Shown here piece by piece: positions 26,648 through 35,352 of a stretch of DNA of 64,000 nucleotides. Each line of letters opens with the position of its first letter. Within the stretch, counting starts at the first letter, position 1. A program made the translations under genes and the position numbers. A model generated the notes under the pieces. The model did not search any database, was not told the origin of the DNA, and saw only the letters and a list, made by a program, of their open reading frames with translations. The DNA is taken from positions 590,637 through 654,636 of the forward strand of contig NZ_FWZU01000003.1 of the NCBI RefSeq assembly GCF_900177375.1, written 5' to 3'. The DNA is from Desulfovibrio gilichinskyi (GTDB lineage Bacteria; Desulfobacterota; Desulfovibrionia; Desulfovibrionales; Desulfovibrionaceae).

Positions 26648-27526
26648 TTAATCCATACGGGAGATAATCTCACGAATAAGCGCAGACATGGCAGCAGATG
26701 ATTTTGATGCCTGCTCGATTACATCTTCGTGAGTTGTTTCAGCCATGCAGTCCGGCAGATTTTTATTTGTCAGGCAGGCTATGCCCATTACTTTCATTCC
26801 CATATGAACGGCCGCAACAGCTTCTATTGCTGTGGACATGCCGACTGCGTCACCGCCCAGAAGTCTGAACATTCTGGTTTCAGCCGGAGTTTCAAGGTTA
26901 GGGCCTGAAAGCTGGATGTAAACACCGCGTTCAAGCCGGACAGATACAGCCTTTGCCGCTTCAAGCGCCGTTTTTATGAGTTCTTCGCAATAAACTTTGC
27001 TCATATCAGGGAATCTTAATCCCCATTCTTCATAGTTGTGTCCGGTCAGAGGCGACTGTCCTGTAAAGTTAATATGATCAGTTATAAGCATCAGGTCGCC
27101 TGCATCAAATTGCGGGTTGATAGCTCCGGCAGCATTGGTTAAAAAAACTTTTTTGATTCCGAGCGTTCCCATTATGCGAATGCTTGTGCAGGCTTCTGCT
27201 GCAGAATAACCTTCATAAAGGTGGAATCTGCCGCTGAAAACCAGAACGGGTTTTTTATTCATAAAACCATATATTAAGCGGCCGCTGTGCCCTTTGACTG
27301 TTGACTGCGGAAGTCCGGGGATTTCTGAATAGGGAATTTCAATTGCGTTATCTAATTTTGTGATTGCCTCTCCAAGTCCTGAACCTAAAATAATTCCTGT
27401 GGTTCCAACTTGAAAATTATCTATCTTTTCTAGTATATGACTGGTAATAGAACTTGTTAGATCGGGGGAGGTCATAGTTTCAAACTCGTAGTTTATGGGT
27501 TGATTTATTGTGGACATGCCGGGCAT
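26648..27526 (-). CDS. Purine nucleoside phosphorylase
   Basis: This protein of up to 292 residues belongs to the trimeric PNP/MTAP family. It has a phosphate-binding GSGLG loop, GHSGRLIYG, FHLYEGYS, LTNAAGAIN, ITDHINF and the substrate-binding region QLSGPNLETPAE with GGDAVGMST. It splits purine (deoxy)nucleosides with phosphate into base and (deoxy)ribose-1-phosphate in salvage. The Asn in CLTNKN, normally used for guanine/hypoxanthine recognition, is present, which fits a PNP rather than MTAP. No good Shine-Dalgarno marks the start; ATGs at 27526, 27517 or 27475 are all possible. It stands alone, divergent from motA. Confidence 0.88.
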   Translation of the reverse strand: MPGMSTINQPINYEFETMTSPDLTSSITSHILEKIDNFQVGTTGIILGSGLGEAITKLDNAIEIPYSEIPGLPQSTVKGHSGRLIYGFMNKKPVLVFSGRFHLYEGYSAAEACTSIRIMGTLGIKKVFLTNAAGAINPQFDAGDLMLITDHINFTGQSPLTGHNYEEWGLRFPDMSKVYCEELIKTALEAAKAVSVRLERGVYIQLSGPNLETPAETRMFRLLGGDAVGMSTAIEAVAAVHMGMKVMGIACLTNKNLPDCMAETTHEDVIEQASKSSAAMSALIREIISRMD

Positions 27527-27576
27527 GTTTGCTGCATCATTCAGTTTACTACTAACTTAAAAGAGAATGGGATTCT

Positions 27577-28335
27577 ATGGATTTTTCCACACTAATCGGA
27601 ATGCTTGTCGGGCTTTCTCTTGTTGTCGGTGCAATCTTTATGGGCGGGGCTGTTGATATTTTTGTCAATCTTCCCGGTATGATGATTGTTATAGGCGGCA
27701 CTCTTGCTTCTATCTGTGTTGCTTTTCCTTTCGAAGAAGTAGTGCAAGCCATTATTGCCGGTTTCAAAGCCTTTGCTTCACGAAAAGTTAAGGTGAATGA
27801 AGTTGTCAATATTATGGTTAAGGTTGCTGAAATAAGCAGACGTGAAGGGCTCATTGCTCTTGAAAATGTGCAAACAGAAAATGTTGTTTTAAGAAAATCC
27901 TGCCAGCTTATTGCTGACAATGCTGATCCTGAACTTATCCGCACTACTCTTCAAATAGAAATATCCGCCATGAAAAGACGGCACAAGATTGCGCATGATG
28001 TTTATAAACGTCTTGCGGGACTTGCTCCTGCTTTCGGTATGCTCGGAACTCTCATCGGGCTTGTGCAGATGCTTTCAAATCTTGAAGACCCGAAATCTAT
28101 CGGTCCTGCAATGGCTGTCGCTATTTTAACCACTTTTTATGGTTCAGTTTTGGCAACTGTCCTCTTTATACCTATCGGGGCTAAGCTTAGAGCCCGAACT
28201 CTTCAAGAACAATTGCATCTGGAAATTATTTTCGAAGGAGCTAAATGTATCCTTGAAAATAATAACCCGAGACTTGTTTACGAAAAATTGTCATCTTTCC
28301 TCGCTCCTAAAGATAGAACGGACAGTAAGCCATGA
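27577..28335 (+). CDS. motA: Flagellar motor stator protein MotA
   Basis: This 252-residue protein has four membrane helices (start FSTLIGMLVGLSLVVGAIF; last pair AFGMLGTLIGLVQML and AVAILTTFYGSVLATVLF). It has the large cytoplasmic loop between helices 2 and 3 containing RREGLIALE. MotA/PomA forms the stator ring around MotB and couples ion flow to flagellar rotation. It overlaps motB by 4 bp. Whether protons or sodium are used cannot be decided by eye. AAGAGAATGGG lies before the ATG. Confidence 0.93.
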   Translation: MDFSTLIGMLVGLSLVVGAIFMGGAVDIFVNLPGMMIVIGGTLASICVAFPFEEVVQAIIAGFKAFASRKVKVNEVVNIMVKVAEISRREGLIALENVQTENVVLRKSCQLIADNADPELIRTTLQIEISAMKRRHKIAHDVYKRLAGLAPAFGMLGTLIGLVQMLSNLEDPKSIGPAMAVAILTTFYGSVLATVLFIPIGAKLRARTLQEQLHLEIIFEGAKCILENNNPRLVYEKLSSFLAPKDRTDSKP

Positions 28336-29084
28336 GTAGTGAAGAACTTAAATCTTCTATTTTGCCGGATGATATTGAAGACGATGATGATGATTCCAAT
28401 GAGTGGATAACTACTTTTGCCGATTTATCTATGCTTTTGCTGGTCTTTTTTATTTTGCTTTATTCTATGTCTGAAGTTGATGCTAAGAAATTTGATATGA
28501 CATTTCAGTCTGTTACTAAGGCTATTACCGGGAAGCTAGATAAAATAGCTACAAGTAAATCTGCGCGTGAAGAAGCCGGAGAAATTTTAAATCAGGTTGT
28601 GACGCGCAGAGAAATTATTAAAGCGCAGAAGAAAGTTTTTGAAGATGTTAAGTATCTCCAGACAACCAAAGGGGTTGAGGGGATTATGAGTGCAAACTTT
28701 GAGGACGGGAATATTATTATAAATCTTCCGTCTGATGTATTGTTCAATCTCGGCGAAGTTACTTTGAGCCCACAAGGGATGCAGGCCGTTGCATCGCTTA
28801 GAGATTTTTTTGTTAAGCACGCTGATCAGTATATAAATATCAAAGGGTATACTGATGATATTCAGCCTTCCGCAGGCAGTCGTCTTAAAGATAACTGGGA
28901 AATTTCTTCGTTGCGTGCCGTTAATGTTCTTAGATATTTGATGAAACTAGGAATTAAGCCGAACAGGCTTACTGCAACCGGACTTGGAGAAATGGACCCG
29001 CTTGTTCCGAATAATTCTCCTCGCAACCGGCAGCGTAACAGGCGTGTTGTATTTGTACTGGATAAAATATTAACCGGGCCTTAA
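28332..29084 (+). CDS. motB: Flagellar motor stator protein MotB
   Basis: This 250-residue protein has one membrane helix with the ion-binding Asp31 in WITTFADLSMLLLVFF. A plug/linker region and a C-terminal OmpA-like peptidoglycan-binding domain follow (INIKGYTDD, NWEISSLRAVNVLRYL, GLGEMDPLVPN, NRRVVFVLD). It anchors the stator to the cell wall. It is translationally coupled to motA. The N-terminal 24 residues are very acidic (run of Asp), which is unusual but does not affect the assignment. Confidence 0.93.
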   Translation: MSSEELKSSILPDDIEDDDDDSNEWITTFADLSMLLLVFFILLYSMSEVDAKKFDMTFQSVTKAITGKLDKIATSKSAREEAGEILNQVVTRREIIKAQKKVFEDVKYLQTTKGVEGIMSANFEDGNIIINLPSDVLFNLGEVTLSPQGMQAVASLRDFFVKHADQYINIKGYTDDIQPSAGSRLKDNWEISSLRAVNVLRYLMKLGIKPNRLTATGLGEMDPLVPNNSPRNRQRNRRVVFVLDKILTGP

Positions 29085-29138
29085 TGGATGAACGCATAAG
29101 TCAACGGTAGTAATCAGTTGAACAAGGATGGTAGTGAG

Positions 29139-29507
29139 ATGGATTTATCTTACGATAGTGCAAATAAGGCGAGGGGAGCCTTTCGGGCAAGTGTTCCGGG
29201 GCTTGCTATAAGAATCAAGGGATATCTTGCTTCTTATAGTGTTAAAGATTTCAGTGTAAACGGGCTTGCTTTTGTTGCCGGAAAAGATTTTTTTGAGGTT
29301 GGAAAGCAGCTTCACGTAGATTTGCTTTTAGGTCAAAAAGAGATTCTTCTTGGAATGACCTGTGAGGTTGTCAGGCACATTGGAGATGGATTGATGGGCT
29401 GTGTCTTTATAGATCTTGATAAGTATCAGGAAGAAAGGCTTGATAAGCTGGTTCTTGAAATTCAAAAACGGATGATTCAGCTTCGCAAGAAAAAAGGCGC
29501 ATCCTGA
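29139..29507 (+). CDS. PilZ-domain protein
   Basis: This ~122-residue protein has the PilZ second motif DFSVNGLAF (D-x-S-x-x-G) and a distal GLMGCVFIDL strand. The first motif is reduced: FRASVPGLAIRIKG lacks a clear RxxxR, so c-di-GMP binding may be weak or absent. It is 54 bp after motB, so it probably belongs to the same operon and may tune motor function through c-di-GMP. I chose ATG 29139, which has AAGGA 11 bases upstream. A TTG at 29118 would add seven residues. Confidence 0.7.
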   Translation: MDLSYDSANKARGAFRASVPGLAIRIKGYLASYSVKDFSVNGLAFVAGKDFFEVGKQLHVDLLLGQKEILLGMTCEVVRHIGDGLMGCVFIDLDKYQEERLDKLVLEIQKRMIQLRKKKGAS

Positions 29508-29551
29508 TCAAAGACGTCTTCAATTTTATTATCAGGCGGTAATTTTAGACT

Positions 29552-30967
29552 GTGTACAGTGGAGAACATCGGGTACTTATAGCTAACAGAGGTGAAATAG
29601 CGATTCGAATTGCTAAAGCCTGTATTGAGCTTAAACATCGTTTTATATGCGTTTATACCGAAGCAGACCGAGACAGCGGTCATGTTCGTTTTGCCCGTGA
29701 AAGCGGAGGCGAGAAATCGCTTTACCGTATCAGCTCATACCGTGATGACAATGAGATTTTCAGCGTTGCAGATAACTGTGATGCTACGGCAATTCATCCC
29801 GGTTACGGCTTCTTTGCCGAAGATTTCCGCTTTGCCCGCCGCGTTGCCAAAAGAGAGAATCCGCTGATTTTCATAGGTCCTTCATGGTGGGTAATCCGTG
29901 AACTTGGCGACAAAATCAATACAAAACATCTTGCCAGACGTCTTAAAGTTCCGACTATTCCCGGCTCTGATAAGCCTATTTATAATGAAATTGAAGCGAT
30001 TGAATTTGCCGACAGTCTTTTTTCATTCCAAAAAGAACAGGGTTTCAAAGCTACTGCGATTATGGTTAAAGCCTCTGCCGGCGGCGGGGGAATGGGAATT
30101 GAAGAAGTCACTGATCAGGATGAATTTCGTTCTGCTTTCAGACGGATCCGTAATTATGCCAAAAGGCAGTTTAATGATGAAGGTGTGCTGATCGAACAGC
30201 GCATTTACGGATTTAATCATCTTGAAGTTCAGATCGTTTCTGAACGGTCCGGTAAAAAACATGTTCATTTCGGGACTCGTAACTGCTCTATTCAGAGCAG
30301 CGGTAATCAAAAACGGATTGAAGTAGCACCGGGATTTGCACCTGAAGGCATTGATTACATTTTTAATGCTGCGGATGTGCTTGAGCGCATTACAGACCAT
30401 TCGCTTTCAATGGCAAAAGAAGTCGGATATGACAATGTGGGGACATGGGAGTGGATTGTAACGCCTAAAGGTGATCCTTTTCTTATGGAAGTTAATACCA
30501 GAATTCAGGTAGAAAACGGCGTTTCTGCTGCCATTGCAAGTATCAACGGGAATGAGGTTGATATAGTTCGCGAACAGTTGCGGCTGGGCCTTGGTGAGGA
30601 GTTAGAATACTCCCAAAGGGATATTGCACTTAAAGGGCTTGCACTTGAATACCGTATTCTGGCTGAAAATCCTGATGACAATTTTTCTCCGTGGGTAGGG
30701 ACTATTTCTAAATTCGGCTGGAAAGAACAGGACTGGCTTAAAGTTTATACACAGGTTCCAACTGATTGTGATTATGAAATCCCGACGGAATTTGACCCAA
30801 ACTTAGCACTTGCGATTGTCCGTGGAGATTCATTGCAACAGCTCCGTGATAGAGGAGTCTCTTTTCTAGAAGGATTGAAATTGCAGGGGGCAGATCGCTT
30901 CGGAAATGAGCTGCAATCTAATATCTCGTATTTAAAAGATAAAACCTCCAGAATATTAGAGTTTTAA
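29552..30967 (+). CDS. Biotin carboxylase-like subunit of an acyl-CoA carboxylase
   Basis: This 471-residue ATP-grasp enzyme starts at GTG (VLIANRGEIAIRIAKA follows). It has the ATP glycine loop KASAGGGGMGI, FGTRNCSIQ, and the catalytic block EVNTRIQVEN. Compared with typical AccC the catalytic Glu, Arg and the paired Glu are kept. The usual His after VE is Asn, and the RHQK block reads GNQK, with the Lys kept. It would carboxylate biotin with bicarbonate and ATP. It is followed by a fused alpha/beta carboxyltransferase gene and a biotinyl-lipoyl-like gene. Substrate (acetyl- or other acyl-CoA) is not readable. Confidence 0.8.
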   Translation: MYSGEHRVLIANRGEIAIRIAKACIELKHRFICVYTEADRDSGHVRFARESGGEKSLYRISSYRDDNEIFSVADNCDATAIHPGYGFFAEDFRFARRVAKRENPLIFIGPSWWVIRELGDKINTKHLARRLKVPTIPGSDKPIYNEIEAIEFADSLFSFQKEQGFKATAIMVKASAGGGGMGIEEVTDQDEFRSAFRRIRNYAKRQFNDEGVLIEQRIYGFNHLEVQIVSERSGKKHVHFGTRNCSIQSSGNQKRIEVAPGFAPEGIDYIFNAADVLERITDHSLSMAKEVGYDNVGTWEWIVTPKGDPFLMEVNTRIQVENGVSAAIASINGNEVDIVREQLRLGLGEELEYSQRDIALKGLALEYRILAENPDDNFSPWVGTISKFGWKEQDWLKVYTQVPTDCDYEIPTEFDPNLALAIVRGDSLQQLRDRGVSFLEGLKLQGADRFGNELQSNISYLKDKTSRILEF

Positions 30968-31003
30968 ATAATTTTATAAATGTTTAACTGAATCAGGGCG
31001 TAA

Positions 31004-33256
31004 ATGAAAACTGATAAGCGCATTGATGCGCTGAATAAACGACTGGATTACATTAAAGATGTTTTCAAAAATCAGGAAAATGCAAATGTTGCTATGCTCA
31101 GTTCTGAGCTTAGTGAATGTAACGAGTCGCGTTTAAAAATTTCTCATCAGGATTCAGAACGTCAGCTTGTCAGGATTGAGAATCTGTTCAGTTTTCTTGA
31201 AGCCAAGCTTGAGAAAGAGCTGACCCCCATGGACAGAGTCCGCATTGTAAGGCATCCTCAGCGGATTTGTCTGACAGATATTTTAGAGAATGTTTATGAT
31301 AATTACACTGAGCTCGGCGGGCTTGGTGAGTTCAGTATTGACCCGTCAATGGTTATTGCGCAGGCGTGCATAGCCAGAAGGGTCGGTAATAAAATAGTGA
31401 ATCAGCCGGTTATGGTTATCGGGCAGGAAAAGGGACACGGGCAGGAATTTCGCAACGGCGGATCAGTCAAGCCTTGGGGGAACGCTAAGGCTTTGCATTA
31501 CATGAAAGTCGCTGAAGCGGAAGGAATTCCAATTCATACCTATATTTTCACTCCCGGTTCGTATCCTGTCGAAGATTATCCCGGCGCCGCGCAGCAGATA
31601 GCAAAAAATATTTATGGAATGAGCCGGGTAAATGTACCGATAGTTGCCGTAATTTCCGAGGGAGGATCGGGAGGAGCAGAAGCTATAGGTCTTGCCGACC
31701 GTAGGCTGATGCTTTCGCATGGATATTATTCCGTAATTTCTCCTGAAGGAGCTGCTGCAATTGAAGCTAATCTGAGCGGCGGTGAGCGGGTCAGTGAAGA
31801 GTTAATTGCAAACTGCGCGCGTAAACTATGCATTACGGCTGAAGATAACTTCGGACTGGGGTATGTGGATAAAATTATTCAGGAACCTGTTCTTGGTGCA
31901 AAACCTTATCATTATGATTTTTTTAGAAATTTAAGATCTGAGCTCATTCGCGCGACTAATGACGTCTGCGCGTCCGCCGGATGGGCCGCTTCAATTAGAC
32001 CGAAATGGCTTAGCTATAAGAACAGCGAAAACGGACAAGATCCATTCATGCGCTGGGAGTTAAGCGGTGGAGCCAGAGCCAGACTCATTGAACTGCGCCA
32101 TAATAAATTCAGAAACCTTTCGACTTCTGCGTATATGGATAATCGCTCGATTTTCCTGAAAGTTGGCTCTGCCTTGCAGGGAATTGCGTGGTCTACCAGA
32201 TCATGGGTTTTGTATAATCTTGTAGGGCGTGGAATCCGTTTCGCTAAGCAGGGAGTTGAAGGTATTCAGGCCGAGGCCCATCTGATTAAAAACCGCACTT
32301 CCCACCTGCTTAAAAACGGGAATAGTGAAAACTCTACTGAAAATAAAATTTCACCGGAAATGAGAGATAAACTTTTGTGTCTATCAGGTCCGAGCGGTGG
32401 ACCGTGTCTGGAAGAGGGGCAATGGAAATACAGAAGCCCGCAGGCGGCCGCAGACAGGACATTAACCTGTCCTAACTCTAAAGAAGAAGGCTGCCTTGAC
32501 CAATGGGGACCGGATCTCTTCGGTGATTTCGGCGGGGTATGCAGTAATTGCGGTCATCATTTTCCTATGGAGTATCAGTGGTATCTTTATAATGTTTTTA
32601 ATTATGCTGAAGGGTTTGAATTTAATTCAGGAATAGAATCTGCTAATCCCCTTGATTACGAAGGATTTGATCTTAAGCTTAATGAAGTCCGTAAAAAAAC
32701 AGGGCTTCGTTCTTCGTGCATAACTTTCGAAACTCGCATGAATGATATAAATGCCATTGTAATCTGTATTGCTGCGTCGTTCAGAGGCGGGTCCATCGGA
32801 GCGGCGGAAGGTGAAAAAATTATCCGCGCAGCTGAGCGGGCTCAGCGCAAGCAGTTACCGCTTATAACCTATGTTCACGGGACTGCCGGAATACGGATAC
32901 AGGAAGGAACGCACGGCGTTATGCAGATGCCGCGCTGTACAATGGCAGTACGCAGATATATGGACGCTGGTGGACTCTACCTTGTTGTTTACGATACTAA
33001 TTCTTACGGTGGATCGGTAGCCAGTTTTCTTGGATGTTCTCCGTATCAGTTCGGGATAAGATCTTCACGGATCGGTTTTGCCGGACCGCGCGTAATCAGC
33101 GAAACAACGGGCATAAACGTTCATCCTAATTATCATATTGCTTGGAATGCACTTGCCAGAGGACATATTCAGGGAATATGGGACCGCAGGGAAATGGGTA
33201 AAAATGTGTATCAATCCCTCTTGACCATGGGGGGTAGAAACCTCTACTACCGTTAA
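31004..33256 (+). CDS. Acyl-CoA carboxyltransferase, alpha and beta domains fused
   Basis: This 750-residue protein joins an AccA-like half and an AccD-like half. The first, ~60-330, has VISEGGSGGAEAIGLADR and YSVISPEGAAAIEAN. The second, ~460-750, has a four-Cys zinc ribbon ending CSNCGHHF, VHGTAGIRIQEG, TNSYGGSVASF and IGFAGPRVISETTG. The two halves appear in alpha-then-beta order, the reverse of many fused carboxyltransferases. It should transfer CO2 from carboxybiotin to acetyl-CoA or another acyl-CoA. It sits 36 bp after the biotin carboxylase-like gene. A middle section (~330-450) has no motif I recognise. Confidence 0.82.
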   Translation: MKTDKRIDALNKRLDYIKDVFKNQENANVAMLSSELSECNESRLKISHQDSERQLVRIENLFSFLEAKLEKELTPMDRVRIVRHPQRICLTDILENVYDNYTELGGLGEFSIDPSMVIAQACIARRVGNKIVNQPVMVIGQEKGHGQEFRNGGSVKPWGNAKALHYMKVAEAEGIPIHTYIFTPGSYPVEDYPGAAQQIAKNIYGMSRVNVPIVAVISEGGSGGAEAIGLADRRLMLSHGYYSVISPEGAAAIEANLSGGERVSEELIANCARKLCITAEDNFGLGYVDKIIQEPVLGAKPYHYDFFRNLRSELIRATNDVCASAGWAASIRPKWLSYKNSENGQDPFMRWELSGGARARLIELRHNKFRNLSTSAYMDNRSIFLKVGSALQGIAWSTRSWVLYNLVGRGIRFAKQGVEGIQAEAHLIKNRTSHLLKNGNSENSTENKISPEMRDKLLCLSGPSGGPCLEEGQWKYRSPQAAADRTLTCPNSKEEGCLDQWGPDLFGDFGGVCSNCGHHFPMEYQWYLYNVFNYAEGFEFNSGIESANPLDYEGFDLKLNEVRKKTGLRSSCITFETRMNDINAIVICIAASFRGGSIGAAEGEKIIRAAERAQRKQLPLITYVHGTAGIRIQEGTHGVMQMPRCTMAVRRYMDAGGLYLVVYDTNSYGGSVASFLGCSPYQFGIRSSRIGFAGPRVISETTGINVHPNYHIAWNALARGHIQGIWDRREMGKNVYQSLLTMGGRNLYYR

Positions 33257-33440
33257 CGGGTGTTTTTTTCGGCATATCTACGGATTGTCCAAAATCATTT
33301 GGTGAGTTAAAGAAGAGAAGTTCTTCGTCCATTTTGTCAAATACGTATTCAAATTGTTTGTTATTTTAAACATTTGAAATACTATTGCCGTTACAGACTT
33401 TTGATGGCAACCAACAGAAAATAATTCAGAGGTTCATATA

Positions 33441-34091
33441 ATGTTGAATATTAAAGAGCTGCTTGAAGAAATTAAAGCTTCTCCATACGAAGAAGTTGAA
33501 ATTTCCGTTCCGCATACTGGAAAAATTGAGTTTTGTAATCTTAAAGCCGGTGACAAAGTAAGCGGACCTATCGGGGAATGGAAAGAAAAACCCGGAACCG
33601 TGCTTGCCAAGTTGACCAGAGAAAGAAATACCAAAAATATTTATGCTCCTGAAAAAGGCGAAATTGTTTCGATCAGACAGGACCTTGAAGGTCAGTTTGT
33701 TGAAGCAGGTGAAGTTCTTATCAAGATTCGCCATTTTCTATCTAAAGAAGAAGTGATACACCTTATTTTGAAGAAGGCTCTTTTTCTTTTTAATTCTCCT
33801 GAAAAGGCGAAATATTATTTTACGCCTGAAATTGATACAAAGATTAAAGGGTCCGGTGAACGCTCTGTAAAAGTTCGTGACGGGCTTGAACTTTTTATTG
33901 TTTCGCGCATGAAAAGAGAAACTCCTTTGAACTATGCTGGACCTGAAGGTCTTATTTATGCAGTTTATTTTCATAATGGAGACAATGTTGATGCCGGTCA
34001 GCCCCTTATCGGAGTTTGTCCCGCTGACCAACTCAAGCATATCCAGGAAGTTGTAAACCGTGTCCAAAGTGAATGGGAAGAAAGAGACTGA
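33441..34091 (+). CDS. Biotinyl/lipoyl-domain protein without a biotinylation lysine
   Basis: This 216-residue protein has one biotinyl-lipoyl-like fold at residues ~20-95: KAGDKVSGPIGEW, IYAPEKGEIVSI, FVEAGEVLIKI. It has a second partial one near the C-terminus: GLIYAVYFHNGDNVDAGQPL. The AMKM tetrapeptide of biotin carriers is absent; at the matching place the chain reads LTRERNTKN, with Arg where the biotinylated Lys should be. It lies 184 bp after the carboxyltransferase gene. It may be a structural or regulatory subunit, with the true biotin carrier encoded elsewhere. That is inference. Confidence 0.6.
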   Translation: MLNIKELLEEIKASPYEEVEISVPHTGKIEFCNLKAGDKVSGPIGEWKEKPGTVLAKLTRERNTKNIYAPEKGEIVSIRQDLEGQFVEAGEVLIKIRHFLSKEEVIHLILKKALFLFNSPEKAKYYFTPEIDTKIKGSGERSVKVRDGLELFIVSRMKRETPLNYAGPEGLIYAVYFHNGDNVDAGQPLIGVCPADQLKHIQEVVNRVQSEWEERD

Positions 34092-34124
34092 TCATTACAT
34101 TTTTAAACCTGAGAGGATATTCGT

Positions 34125-34472
34125 ATGGGAAATGTACTTCAGATAAGAGTCATGGCTAAAACTTACGATGAATCTCAGGTTGAGAAATCATGGCCGTGTT
34201 TAGTGGCATTGACATGGGCAGAGCCACGTTCCGAAGGACGGCCGCATGGAGTGATTGAGCTGGTTGAAGATCTTAAGGATAAATTTGAGCTTGGTATGCT
34301 GCCTAAGGCAGAAGAGCAAGAGCTTGGGGAATCTATAAAGAAGGCTTTTAAGTTCAAGTTGCAGATTGAAGATGCGCTTGGAGACTGGAAAGCAACTGAA
34401 GCCAACACAGTAAGTTTTGCTCTGGAAGATTTACTGGATGATTTAGAGAAGCAAGCTGTTAAAATTAAATAA
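34125..34472 (+). CDS. Conserved-looking hypothetical protein between carboxylase and ssb
   Basis: This 115-residue soluble, acidic protein starts MGNVLQIRVMAKTYDE and has a Trp-rich patch (SWPCLVALTWAEP). Its C-terminal half is helical and charged (EDLLDDLEKQAVKIK). I do not recognise a family. GAGAGG stands before the ATG. It is 33 bp after the lipoyl-like gene and 35 bp before ssb, so it is probably co-transcribed with both. Confidence 0.6.
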   Translation: MGNVLQIRVMAKTYDESQVEKSWPCLVALTWAEPRSEGRPHGVIELVEDLKDKFELGMLPKAEEQELGESIKKAFKFKLQIEDALGDWKATEANTVSFALEDLLDDLEKQAVKIK

Positions 34473-34507
34473 TAAGAATACGGATATTAAATATAAAGGA
34501 GTCGCAA

Positions 34508-35074
34508 ATGGCTGGAAGCATGAACAAAGTTATTCTGATTGGGCGTATTGGACAAGATCCTAAAATTTCATACACAACCTCCGGTCAGGCTGTGGCTAGT
34601 TTTTCAGTTGCCACTGATGAAGGGTATAAAGATCGTAATTCAGGGCAGAAAGTTGAAAAAACTGAATGGCACAATATTGTAGCATGGCGTGGTACTGCAG
34701 AATTTGTAAGCAAGTATCTTAGCAAGGGCCGTTTGGTTATGGTTGAAGGTAAGTTGCAGACTGATAAATGGCAGGATAAAAACGGGCAAGACCGCTATAC
34801 AACTAAGATTCAGGCTACCAATGTTCAAGGTCTGGACAGCCGTCAGGGTGACGGTGGATATCAAGGCCAACAGGATCAGTACAGCCCTCAGGCTCAGCAA
34901 GGCCAATACAATCAGCAGCCACAGCAAAGCCAGCAGAACCAGTATAACCAGCATCCTCAGCAGAATACTTACAACAACAATGCTCCGCAGCAGCAGAACG
35001 GCGGACCGCAGGATGAAGATCTTGGACCTGCATTTCCTTCTGAAGCAAGCGGAATGGACGAAGTTCCATTCTGA
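34508..35074 (+). CDS. ssb: Single-stranded DNA-binding protein
   Basis: This 188-residue protein has an N-terminal OB fold (residues 1-110): MNKVILIGRIGQDPKI, WHNIVAWRGTAEF, YLSKGRLVMVEGKLQTDKW. A long Gln/Asn/Tyr-rich linker follows, then the acidic tip MDEVPF that recruits partner proteins. It coats single-stranded DNA in replication and repair. AAGGAGTCGCA lies before the ATG. It is the last ordinary chromosomal gene before the recombinase island. Confidence 0.95.
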   Translation: MAGSMNKVILIGRIGQDPKISYTTSGQAVASFSVATDEGYKDRNSGQKVEKTEWHNIVAWRGTAEFVSKYLSKGRLVMVEGKLQTDKWQDKNGQDRYTTKIQATNVQGLDSRQGDGGYQGQQDQYSPQAQQGQYNQQPQQSQQNQYNQHPQQNTYNNNAPQQQNGGPQDEDLGPAFPSEASGMDEVPF

Positions 35075-35156
35075 TTCGTCGTGTGTAGAGAGTGTCCAGT
35101 TACCGACGGGAGGATTGCTTTTAATCCTTGAACTGGTAGGCCGTATAAGATTTTAT

Positions 35157-35184
35157 GGAGTGGTTTTAACCACTCCTTTTTTTT
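35157..35184 (+). terminator. Strong rho-independent terminator after ssb
   Basis: GGAGTGGTT and AACCACTCC pair across a 2-base loop followed by eight T. It marks the edge of the chromosomal operon just before the accessory island. Confidence 0.9.
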
Positions 35185-35254
35185 GACTAATCAGTGAGAT
35201 TTGTTGTGTGTCTTGAGTTGTACTGATTTTTCGATTACATACTGTAATTATGAT

Positions 35255-35324
35255 TATGAGGTGTGGCTGTCCCGGTTCCAGTCACCATACGGGCTTCCTT
35301 CCACCGGGACAGCCACACCTCATA
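35255..35324. repeat. Perfect 22-bp inverted repeat at the island's recombinase end
   Basis: The left arm 35255-35276 begins TATGAGGTGTGGCTG and the right arm 35303-35324 is its exact reverse complement. They enclose 26 bases. The arms are GC-rich against AT-rich surroundings and end 28 bp before the first recombinase start. There is no T-run after it, so it is not a typical terminator. It could be a recombinase binding site or element end, or a hairpin in the recombinase leader. I found no second copy in the window. Confidence 0.85.
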
Positions 35325-35352
35325 AAGGGTGAGACTAAAAGAGAGCGCTAGT

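Noticed and set aside
34743..35186. 147-residue plus-strand frame overlapping ssb
   Set aside because: It is an out-of-frame shadow of the Gln-rich ssb linker with no family features.
35255..35324. Inverted repeat as a transcription terminator
   Set aside because: No T-run follows the right arm and the real ssb terminator is already present at 35157-35184.
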